A stretch of 64,000 bases of DNA, from positions 1-64,000 of the forward strand of contig WSYJ01000086.1 of assembly GCA_020186115.1 (NCBI GenBank), in the 5' to 3' direction. Source of the DNA: Histomonas meleagridis (Eukaryota; Parabasalia; Tritrichomonadida; Dientamoebidae). The position numbers and the translations under genes were made by a program. Numbering within the stretch: position 1 is the stretch's first letter; each line of letters starts with the position of its first letter. This document shows positions 41,401-48,677 of this stretch, piece by piece. The notes beneath the pieces are model-generated. The model saw nothing but the letters and a program-made list of their open reading frames with translations. It did not search any database and had not been told where the DNA came from.

Positions 41401-41739
41401 CTTCTTGCATCAGTTTCTCATAGAGTATTATTCTTTAAGACAGATTTGTTAAGAGCTCAAAAAATTATGTTTATGAAATTTGATAAAAGATTATTAATGT
41501 GTAAGCAAACACAAAAAAATAATGTCAGAGCTGTTATAGCTGTATGCTTGTTCGCAAGAAGACTTCAGACTATAGCAGGGTGTTTGCCAATTAATATTCA
41601 TCCACCTGAACCAATAATTAGAACAAATCAAACAATAAGAAATGAAAAGGAATCAAAAAGAAGTTTATTTACACCAGCAAAACATTCGCAAATAACAGGA
41701 AAGAAGTTACTTCATCCATTGATACCATTTAATTCATGA
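38488..41739 (+). CDS. long coiled-coil protein
   Basis: The protein is 1083 residues from ATG 38488. The first 120 residues are Ser/Asn/Asp-rich and disordered. From about 145 to 960 nearly continuous heptads of E, K, Q, N, L and I form coiled coils (KYQTENDKLQTQLEESHNKI, ENKLNETTKELEMKIKEFEN and many more). A globular, charged part follows (about 390-560), and near the end a helical segment with SHRVLFFKTDLLRAQKIMF, then ITGKKLLHPLIPFNS. No named family is recognised. Such proteins in trichomonads are often cytoskeletal, centrosomal or Golgi tethers. The conserved-looking end is the best region for a homology search. Confidence 0.75.
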   Translation: MSAESSSVKSLQNKINELDEINSINDVSSNNISDFLNDLSNLSIDQNDSHSFHIESDDHITDFLNENDDKNAASSTILSDDFSLNSNILQNSSHNSIIDSHETEASIFLTAFNAKYRKNAIQLFDVFDFIDSLIESKNVTETVKKEKKSMGIDYNEKIIKYQTENDKLQTQLEESHNKINTLEHQITTLKTTISALDNQNKSLQTDFNTLQNSLVNMTEILESQMNDIKTLSEQRSQLIETIKKQDCIIEKYDNLYKEKLINQEKNKENKKDINVKKQYDINDELYSLISKIIHEIDQIKDDSLRTEINKITNDSNLQIKERIISIFNNIKTKYETLFEANNNIINEINIKDKNIQNYKQKCIEILSLFEEELSFLQKLTHSTDLQSVLFCATTSNEIPLLDEHSKTELIKRCAQLGSFIEQTIGQISKENFEEQFPDNVDKSNIFEMIQSTQIEERVQNLFEKFDIENDINLRELFDMFCAQVYVNDLLKNYITELNMRIAHCGNEINLLRQRKDNNVIINDEEKQIPNKTISRLIKHMKHVDSKIRRFVAHYIEVNDDESTYKIVVDLFNLMSEELQKNSSAFQETEKMQNEIRRLKKALNKSKKKIIDSADNNELENKLNETTKELEMKIKEFENLQKQIEQMNNEIINYKKQIEESENKNKEYQESLNNSTEQINSLNKQINNFETAFESVKIQRKQLGDQIEKLQIANQKLNESIQQSNQQIREDYEKKINEIMEKMEKIKNENENYSQQNQILNSKNQQLLSEMSTLNITNKSIELKMRTLEERINLEKKHLQSKATAQATVIQAEQSQQINELKSKIGEIIKRLSKYFDEKQTINIDSIINAIEEELKNSKTSKENYIEMLEDVTNAKKLLGISPSSKTKIAEVINEILNKKENKQKLEGENLKRIQQEHKEYDRIKRELKKTESQIIALKQWENWARRIHRVINETDSLQLESNALRLSLEEALLASVSHRVLFFKTDLLRAQKIMFMKFDKRLLMCKQTQKNNVRAVIAVCLFARRLQTIAGCLPINIHPPEPIIRTNQTIRNEKESKRSLFTPAKHSQITGKKLLHPLIPFNS

Positions 41740-41938
41740 TGTTTTTAAAACTTTGTTTGTCTTGAATTTTTATTACAATTTTATTACAAAACATAAAGAG
41801 TTGAGAATAACAATTCTAAATGGTTTAAATCATTATCAATATTTTTGAAAAACCGTAGAAATTGAATTTATCGGCAATACAAAAAAATCCGATTAAATCG
41901 ATTTCAAAAAACATCCCCATTCAAAAATTAAAAAAAAT

Positions 41939-42010
41939 GGGACTCCGCGGACTCGAACCACGTACCTCACGATCTTCAGTCGTGTGCTCTCCCAGGTGAG
42001 CTAGAGTCCC
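41939..42010 (-). tRNA. trnF-GAA: tRNA-Phe (GAA)
   Basis: The 72-nt minus-strand cloverleaf has acceptor stem GGGACTC/GAGTCCC, D arm GCTC-ACCTGGGA-GAGC, anticodon stem CACGA/TCGTG with loop CTGAAGA (anticodon GAA), and T arm CGTGG-TTCGAGT-CCGCG. There is no intron and no encoded CCA. The box B GGTTCGAGTCC is intact. It lies 81 bp before the start of the exonuclease gene, on the opposite strand. Confidence 0.95.
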
Positions 42011-42091
42011 TTATTGAGGAAAACTATTTCCAAATACCAAAAATATAAAATCCAAACAAAGATTGTCAAAAATAGGTTTGATAGGCCAGTA

Positions 42092-44236
42092 ATGGGAGTT
42101 CCAGCTTTTTTTAGGTGGCTCCAACGAAATTATCCTTTGATCATATCAAAATGTATTGAAGCCGAAATTGATAATGAAAACCAATTATCAGATCAAAATC
42201 CAAATACATTAGGAGATACTGAATTTGATTGTTTATATTTGGATGTAAATGGCATAATTCATCCATGTTTTCATGCCGATTCACCTGTGTCACCACCCAA
42301 AACAGAAGAAGAAATTTTTCACTCAATTGATAATTATATTAAACGTCTTTTCAACATTGTAAGACCACGAAAACTCCTTTTTATGGCAATTGATGGACCA
42401 GCTCCACGTGCAAAAATGAATCAACAAAGAGCCAGAAGATTTCGCTCAGCTAAAGATTCTGTTTATCACCATCTTCTTGATATAAGTACCTATAAGAAAG
42501 AAAAGGACTCCGAAGCTCTTTCAATTCTTAGGGATCCAGAATATTTACAAAAGCGAGATACAAATGTCATCACGCCCGGAACTGAATTTATGTATCATTT
42601 AGGCCAACACCTTATTGCATTTATTGAAACTCAACAAAAAACAGTTCCAGCATGGCATGACATAAAAATTATATTATCAGATTCATCAGTTCCAGGAGAA
42701 GGTGAGCACAAAATTATGGACTTTATACGCTCTCAGCGCCTTCAGAGCTGCTATGATCCCAATCGTCATCATTGTATCTATGGTCTTGATGCAGATTTAA
42801 TATTTTTAGGCCTAATTACTCATGAATTGTATTTTACTGTTATCCGTGAAAACGTATTAGAAAACGTTGATGGGTTCCAATTTGTCAATCTATGGGTTTT
42901 ACGCCAATTTCTTGAGCGCGATTTGAAACCGTCGAGTCGTGTCACTTTTGAGTGGAATTTTGAACGAGCGCTTGAAGACTTTGTCTTCTTATGTTTCACA
43001 GCAGGGAATGATTTTATTCCTAATATTCCAGGCCTTAACATTGCTGCGCAAATCATTAACACTATCATGGTTGAATATTCGCAGACGTTACCAAAACTTG
43101 GCGGATATATCATTGAGGATAATGTTCCAAACTACAAACGATTTGTCCAAGTTATCAAAGGGTTAACCAAATTTGAAAAAAGAGAACTTGAGAACATATT
43201 ACATCCAAACGAAACAGCATTAGCATGTCAATGTCATGTTAATGAGATCTGTAACACTGAAAATCTTTCGTTAAAATCGATGACGTATCCAACGATGACC
43301 TCCAAACAAACGAAAGTATCACCGCATCCAAATGACATTACACCAATCACTAATGAAATGAAGCAACAATATTACGTCAAAAAGTTTGGCGAAAATGTTA
43401 ATCCAAATGATGTCGCAATCGAATACTTCAAAGGTATGTGTTGGGTCTTTAAGTATTATACACATGGAGTGCCTTCTTGGGATTGGTATTATCCTTATCA
43501 TTACCCGCCGCTTCTCTCCCAATTCTTAAGTGTCGATAATGTTATTGTCGAGCCTTTTGTCCTGAATAAGCCTTTGTTACCTTTGGAGCAATTAATGGCC
43601 GTGCTCCCGCCTCAGTCAACACATTGCATACCGAAGAAAATGGCCGAGTTAATGGTCAACGATTCTTCGCCTTTAATATGTTATTACCCGAAAAAGTTCA
43701 CTGTGGACTTAAACGGTGGAGTAACAACTTGGAAAGGTATCGTTAATGTGCCTTTCATTGATACGAACCTTTTGTTGGATACTTTGAATGGTATTGACCT
43801 CGAATTGACACAAGAAGAAAAAAAAAGAAATTGTTTCGGTTGTAACAAAGTTTTTTTGTGTGAGGAATTAAAGGATAATATGTTGTGCGGCCCCGAAATT
43901 TGGGGAAATGTTAAATATATATGTGGAAATATGTATGAGTTCGAATTTAGTTTGGTCGGCGAGTCGCAGGATTTGTGTTTTCTGTTACTGAATCTGAAGG
44001 CGCCGCCGAATGTGATAAATGAGCCATTCGATCTCTTTGAAAGAATGAGGAGAAATAGAAACCAAAAAAATCAAAAGTTAAAAGCTAAGATACCAACGGT
44101 GGAAGAAAAGTTTAATTTGGCGATTCCGGGTGTGCCGCAGGCTGCAACAAATGACTACAGAATTAACCGTGTGAGAACTAATAAGCCAAATGTACAGGCG
44201 GCAAAGAAAAAGCAAACATCCTCCTTCTTGTTTTAA
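42092..44236 (+). CDS. 5'-3' exoribonuclease of the XRN/RAT1 family
   Basis: The protein is 714 residues from ATG 42092. The frame is open back to a TTG at 42014, but MGVPAFFRWLQRNYP is the invariant family N-terminus. The catalytic acidic residues are present in YLDVNGIIHPCFH, MAIDGPAPRAKMNQQRARRF, SVPGEGEHKIMDFIR, YGLDADLIFLGL and FTAGNDFIPNIPGL. A Cys-rich patch CQCHVNEIC lies near 400, where RAT1 has its insert. The second conserved region (WVFKYYTHGVPSWDWYYPYH) follows. It ends in a basic tail. XRN enzymes degrade 5'-monophosphate RNA, and the short length favours a nuclear RAT1/XRN2 type. It is shorter than yeast Rat1 (about 1000). Confidence 0.93.
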   Translation: MGVPAFFRWLQRNYPLIISKCIEAEIDNENQLSDQNPNTLGDTEFDCLYLDVNGIIHPCFHADSPVSPPKTEEEIFHSIDNYIKRLFNIVRPRKLLFMAIDGPAPRAKMNQQRARRFRSAKDSVYHHLLDISTYKKEKDSEALSILRDPEYLQKRDTNVITPGTEFMYHLGQHLIAFIETQQKTVPAWHDIKIILSDSSVPGEGEHKIMDFIRSQRLQSCYDPNRHHCIYGLDADLIFLGLITHELYFTVIRENVLENVDGFQFVNLWVLRQFLERDLKPSSRVTFEWNFERALEDFVFLCFTAGNDFIPNIPGLNIAAQIINTIMVEYSQTLPKLGGYIIEDNVPNYKRFVQVIKGLTKFEKRELENILHPNETALACQCHVNEICNTENLSLKSMTYPTMTSKQTKVSPHPNDITPITNEMKQQYYVKKFGENVNPNDVAIEYFKGMCWVFKYYTHGVPSWDWYYPYHYPPLLSQFLSVDNVIVEPFVLNKPLLPLEQLMAVLPPQSTHCIPKKMAELMVNDSSPLICYYPKKFTVDLNGGVTTWKGIVNVPFIDTNLLLDTLNGIDLELTQEEKKRNCFGCNKVFLCEELKDNMLCGPEIWGNVKYICGNMYEFEFSLVGESQDLCFLLLNLKAPPNVINEPFDLFERMRRNRNQKNQKLKAKIPTVEEKFNLAIPGVPQAATNDYRINRVRTNKPNVQAAKKKQTSSFLF

Positions 44237-44645
44237 TAAAGTTTATATAAAGCCACATTTTTTTTGTATGTCAAATAATGTGGTTGTTTTGAAACGATTT
44301 TGTACGCAGAAATTTTGTTTGAAGTTATTTCCGGATCTAAGCTCCTTCTAAGTAATTTATATGGAAAAAAAAATTATATAATCCTTTATTATCTTTAACA
44401 TCATTGTCTTCGTCTTGAAAATATTTTTTGCCGATGAACTTTTGCATTTCAATTCATTATAACACCAATTCTGATAAAATTGATATTGTGCATTATTTTT
44501 ATATTTTCTATAATGATTATAACATGTCATACCAATATTTAAGGAATGATGAAAGATATGGCATTTTATTTTTGGCGGTTAGAGCTCGAACCACTTGTAG
44601 AATAAAAACTGCCAGATAAAGTATACAAAAGGATCCGACCAGCAA
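44237..44645. other. intergenic region before bystin
   Basis: A 31-codon ATG frame (44524-44619) ends 26 bp before the bystin ATG. It matches nothing I recognise. The remaining sequence is AT-rich. Confidence 0.4.
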
Positions 44646-45524
44646 ATGCAAGAGGAAGAAGAGTTTATTGAAGAAATAACAAAACCTATTGAAGAGATCG
44701 ATGAAACATTTAACGATAAAAATACACACGAAAAAAAGGTTCACAAGTCTTCTAAAACAATTGAGCCAAAAGTAAAAAATTTGTATATTCAACTTGGAAA
44801 AATTTTAAGAAGTTTTCAAGGTGGAAAGCTGCCAGCTGCTGTGAATGCTTTAGCCACTCAAAAAAATATTACGTATTGGCTTGATTTATTATATTTGACT
44901 CAACCATTTAAATGGACAATTAATGCATTAACTTCAGTTACTCTTACATTTCAACACTATGCTAGTGTTAAAAGGAACACAATATACAACGAACAAATTT
45001 TATTAGAGTATGTTTTAGATCGTCTTGAATCTCCAAGACCAATTCCCAAGACTATAATGGAACCAATAACAATAGCTGCTCGAACGCCACAGTCCTTTTT
45101 GGTTGGTTTCTTAATTCCTCTTTCTACAGAAACAATTTGTCCATCTAAAACAGCCAAATTTATATCAACATTAATTGCTCAGATTAAGCTTCCAAACACC
45201 TACGCCAATGTTTTTATTGACCACCTCTGTAAATCAGATCGAAGCCAAGTTATCACATTGTTTTTGTCGCGTCTCATTTCACGAAGTTATGCGTTGACAA
45301 TATCATCAATTGATGCAATATATGCATATTTCTTGTCGTACCAAGGCGATAGTGAGCAAATGCCGATGATATGGCACAACGCTATATTGGAGTTTGTACA
45401 AAAGTATGGGAAAAACCTTCTCGATGAACAAAAGGAAGGTTTAACGGAACTGGTAAAGACAAAGTCGAATCCGAAAATTACACCGCAAATAATAGAACTG
45501 TTGAGTCAACAAACAAATGAATAA
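44646..45524 (+). CDS. BYSL: bystin / ENP1-like ribosome biogenesis factor
   Basis: The protein is 292 residues from ATG 44646. An acidic then Lys-rich start (to about 40) is followed by the bystin domain: LRSFQGGKLPAAVNALATQK, NITYWLDLLYLTQPFKW, YNEQILLEYVLDRL, RTPQSFLVGFLIPLSTETIC and IKLPNTYANVFIDHL. These follow the order YRSGKLPKxFK, LYLTxPExWS, SPREYLxPFLxPLC and SIPVLHSAAAL of the family. Bystin/Enp1 acts in nucleolar 40S assembly and 20S rRNA export. It is shorter than yeast Enp1 (483), mostly through a reduced N-terminus. Confidence 0.85.
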   Translation: MQEEEEFIEEITKPIEEIDETFNDKNTHEKKVHKSSKTIEPKVKNLYIQLGKILRSFQGGKLPAAVNALATQKNITYWLDLLYLTQPFKWTINALTSVTLTFQHYASVKRNTIYNEQILLEYVLDRLESPRPIPKTIMEPITIAARTPQSFLVGFLIPLSTETICPSKTAKFISTLIAQIKLPNTYANVFIDHLCKSDRSQVITLFLSRLISRSYALTISSIDAIYAYFLSYQGDSEQMPMIWHNAILEFVQKYGKNLLDEQKEGLTELVKTKSNPKITPQIIELLSQQTNE

Positions 45525-46443
45525 AATTGTTAATGTTAATATATTTGTTCATGAAAATAAGCATTTCATTAATATCAGCATATTTCCTATATTTCCCAAA
45601 AATTGTGAATCACTAAATTTCCTTTTTCATAACTTAGAAAGTTATTTTGTTTTTTCTAGGATTTGAGATAAAATTACAGTTTAACGAAATCATAAAAAAA
45701 GTAAGTTAGAAAATGCTTCTATTTCTATGAGAATTATAAATGTACTTGAGAATTAATATGTTTATTTGTTTCTCTAAGCTAAATCCTCATAATTTATCGA
45801 AAATTTCATTCGATCTCGTGCACAAAAGTTTAATGGTTTCCTGAATGTGATATGAAAAAAGTGGTATACAGCGAACGTCGGGAAATTTATCGATTCAAAA
45901 TTTTTGTAACCGATTGAATTTTGAGACACTTTGTACTCACTTTTTCGATATAAATGTCTCAAATAAAAAACGATAAAAGCTATCATTTTTTCCTATATGG
46001 AGCAATTCTTGGATATTAATATCCCGAAAACAATGTTTAACGAACCGCTCAAGGCACGCACATATCTTAAAACGCGATTTTATTATTCCAGTCGAGTCAT
46101 GAATGAAATGATACATGTATCATCTAAATGATTACATCGCAACAGCAACATCCTATGTTATCAAACACCTTAAGTTCATATCAAAGGATATGTATACATT
46201 GTCGTTAGGATTCAGACTGGAAAGCGATTTTGAACCACACAAACATGACGATCAAATTTTTCAAATAACATTTCAGACACCGATAAAATAATAGTTACGT
46301 AAACATATCAAAACTTCCATCGGAAATTACTTGCCTATCAATTCATAGAAATTTTTTTACAACCATTTTTGTGGGGATGTTAAAGGCTTTTGACAGTCAA
46401 TTTTTTCACAACGTATGTCAATCAATTTCCATTTGCTGAAAAA
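45525..46443. other. intergenic region, no gene seen
   Basis: It carries AAAAAGTGG and CACTTTTTCG motifs near 45856 and 45938, and a perfect palindrome GATACATGTATC near 46110. No coding region is supported. Confidence 0.4.
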
Positions 46444-47259
46444 ATGGCTGAAAATGCTCCTCAGAGAAATTACCAACCAAAGTTCTTTGAGCTGCTAAAT
46501 TTGGAAAATCAGAAAGAATATATCAAACTCAGAGTGACTTTGTCTTCTCAATTTTGCAGAAATCGCCGAGGAAAAAGGATCGAAACCTTTAGTGAAACCC
46601 TCATAACAGTTCAAAAATATTGTATTCGCCACAATGAAGACGATTGGAAACGATGTCTTGTTTGTGGTATTTGTTGGATCCAAAATGGAATTGCAATTAA
46701 TACTCGTCAATTAGGTCTTCTTATTGACAAGTGCAAATCTTCCATTAATGGATCATTCCAGAAAATGGGCTATACCACTCTTCAAAGTAGAGAAGAGTCT
46801 GCAGCTTATCTTGTTGAGGCTATTCCAAGTTTGCTCAATAACTACACAGAATTAAGAGAATGGACAGTTCGCATTTTTACTGCTGCCACTCCACAACCAG
46901 GTTTACCACCTTATTGTGTAAATACAATTTATCCATTTGCATCACCAGCACCTCAAAGACACCAGTTTTTGGGCTACACTTGCTACCAACATCAAAACCC
47001 TCCTGCTTCTTCTTCAGCAGTACCTTTTGTTACCCCACAGATTTTTCCAACCAACAAATTTGCGCCCACGCAAATTGAGGAACCATTGGTTGAAAACTCT
47101 GAGGAAATACAGTCGCCACCTGAGCCACAATGCGATGATATATCCACCTTCCAAGATGATGTTTTTTGTTTAACACCATCATTTTTGATAGAAAATGATG
47201 ATTTCACATTGAACAACAATGAGGGAAACATGTTCGAAGAAAATATTTTTGACGCTTAG
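46444..47259 (+). CDS. Initiator-binding protein, IBP39-type
   Basis: The protein is 271 residues from ATG 46444. The frame opens at a TTG at 46390, which is not used. Residues about 10-125 match the Initiator-binding domain, a winged helix unique to trichomonads: FCRNRRGKRIETFSETLITV, DDWKRCLVCGICWIQNGIAI, NTRQLGLLIDKCKSSINGSF. In IBP39 of Trichomonas vaginalis this domain binds the Inr TCA(+1)Y(T/A) and a separate C-terminal domain contacts the RNA polymerase II tail. Here the C-terminal half is Pro/Ser-rich and acidic, ending EGNMFEENIFDA, without an obvious match to the IBP39 C-domain. It may be one of the shorter IBD family members that act as regulators. Confidence 0.88.
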   Translation: MAENAPQRNYQPKFFELLNLENQKEYIKLRVTLSSQFCRNRRGKRIETFSETLITVQKYCIRHNEDDWKRCLVCGICWIQNGIAINTRQLGLLIDKCKSSINGSFQKMGYTTLQSREESAAYLVEAIPSLLNNYTELREWTVRIFTAATPQPGLPPYCVNTIYPFASPAPQRHQFLGYTCYQHQNPPASSSAVPFVTPQIFPTNKFAPTQIEEPLVENSEEIQSPPEPQCDDISTFQDDVFCLTPSFLIENDDFTLNNNEGNMFEENIFDA

Positions 47260-47783
47260 AGACAGAACAATAAAGTAAAGGTTGTTTCGCCATTTTTTTG
47301 GGCAAGTATGTTTCTGAACCGCTCCACTTTTTATACAATTTTTTTTGACAATGAACGATCAGAGCGCGTTGAATCAAAGGGAAATATTACGCTTGTTATA
47401 AACAATTACTTTTGTTAACTCATTGAATTACCTGTTCATTTTTTTGACAAGCCGTTCTCATGATTCAATTGTTTAACGCCAATAATTTTTTGAATTGAAA
47501 ACGTTGCATCTAAAATCGATAACATCGTCTACTTTTTCCAAAGGACGATAGTATATATGTCAAATTCAAACTATATAATCAAAAACTATGTCTGACAGAA
47601 ATAAAATTATTCAAAAATATAATGACATTTTCTTTCGAAATGCGGTTGAGGAAAAATTGAATGCTTTTCTGAAGCAATTGAAAATGTCCCAACTATTTTG
47701 GGTTGAACTTTCGTTTAGCTGATGAAATGTCTTGTCCAAAACATAATTTGAATATCGCCCAACAAAAAAAAAAATTATTTTTT
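47260..47783. other. intergenic region, no gene seen
   Basis: It is AT-rich with a CACTTTTTAT motif near 47325. Nothing coding is recognised. Confidence 0.4.
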
Positions 47784-48173
47784 TTATTCATATTCTTTGA
47801 TAAGATTTTTGATTTTTTCCAAATTTAATCCAACAACACGATTTAACTCAACAACACCACCATTGCTATCTTCCTTTAAGAAGATAACATTTGGAAATGA
47901 ACGAACTTTGAAGTATTGAGCAATATTATTATTTTGATCTGCGTTAACTTTAATGAATTGAACTTTTTTATGATCTTTTGCAATCTTTGGAAGGAGCATT
48001 GCAAGTCTTTTACATGGTGCGCACCAAGCCGCATAACAATCGATAACTACAAGTCCACCAGATTGTTTAACAAATGCGTGGAGCTCTTCAACTGTATGAT
48101 CCGTTGATACCTCCATTAAATTTGAAGGATTGTTTGATGAATTATTTGATGTTTTTGATCCCTGTCCTCCCAT
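47784..48173 (-). CDS. thioredoxin with possible N-myristoylation signal
   Basis: The protein is 129 residues from ATG 48173. A 20-residue Ser/Asn-rich extension starting MGGQGSKTSNNSSN precedes a thioredoxin domain (about 22-128). The active site is CYAAWCAPCKRLA, followed by FIKVNADQNNNIAQYFKVRS and the cis-Pro strand FPNVIFLKE. The disulfide-reducing redox site is intact. The start MGxxxSK fits the N-myristoyltransferase pattern, so the protein may be membrane-attached, unlike the short cytosolic thioredoxins. An Inr-like TCATTT lies about 15-20 bases upstream on the minus strand. It is divergent from the helicase gene. Confidence 0.9.
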   Translation of the reverse strand: MGGQGSKTSNNSSNNPSNLMEVSTDHTVEELHAFVKQSGGLVVIDCYAAWCAPCKRLAMLLPKIAKDHKKVQFIKVNADQNNNIAQYFKVRSFPNVIFLKEDSNGGVVELNRVVGLNLEKIKNLIKEYE

Positions 48174-48677
48174 CTGGGCACTTTAAAAATGAATGGCGGC
48201 TTTTCATCTAATTGTATGCGATTCAATTAAGTTGGCCGAATGAACTGATTGTGTAAAGTTAGGTGCACTTTTTGATCGGTTTTGATAGAATTATGTTCAA
48301 AAAGTGGAATCAACTGCTGATTTTTTTTCGTTAAAATAACGGGATAACGATCTTTTTGCGTCATAACGATTGATAGCTTTGAATTTTTGAATGATAAATT
48401 TTCTTGTATTCTCAGTTCCCATAAACAAAAATCGATAAATATATCTCGTGATAGCTCTAAGTTTTCTCAAATTTTTTAAAGCAAATGTTAAGTTGTTTAA
48501 TTGTTAATATTATATTTTCAATTAAAGAAAAAAATTTTTATAAAATATGGGGATTTTTGGATTTTTTTTTTAAATGTTAGCGCTGATATCGTACGCATTT
48601 GCAATCTTTTCAAAAATTGACTTTTTACGGGTGAAGTAAATTGAGAAAGATGGAGGAAGTGGAAGTTTTTTGCTCGG
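48174..48677. promoter_or_regulatory. divergent promoter region with 41-bp palindromic motif
   Basis: This is the space between the thioredoxin and helicase starts. CACTTTTTGATCGGTTTTGA at 48266 and its closing TTCAAAAAGTG (48296-48306) form an imperfect palindrome. It is 41 bp long, like the one at 7763-7803, with about five differences. Confidence 0.4.

Noticed and set aside
44428-44619. Short frame just upstream of bystin, ending in VRARTTCRIKTAR
   Set aside because: No family recognised, and the 5' part is AT-rich chance sequence. Kept only as a note in the intergenic entry.
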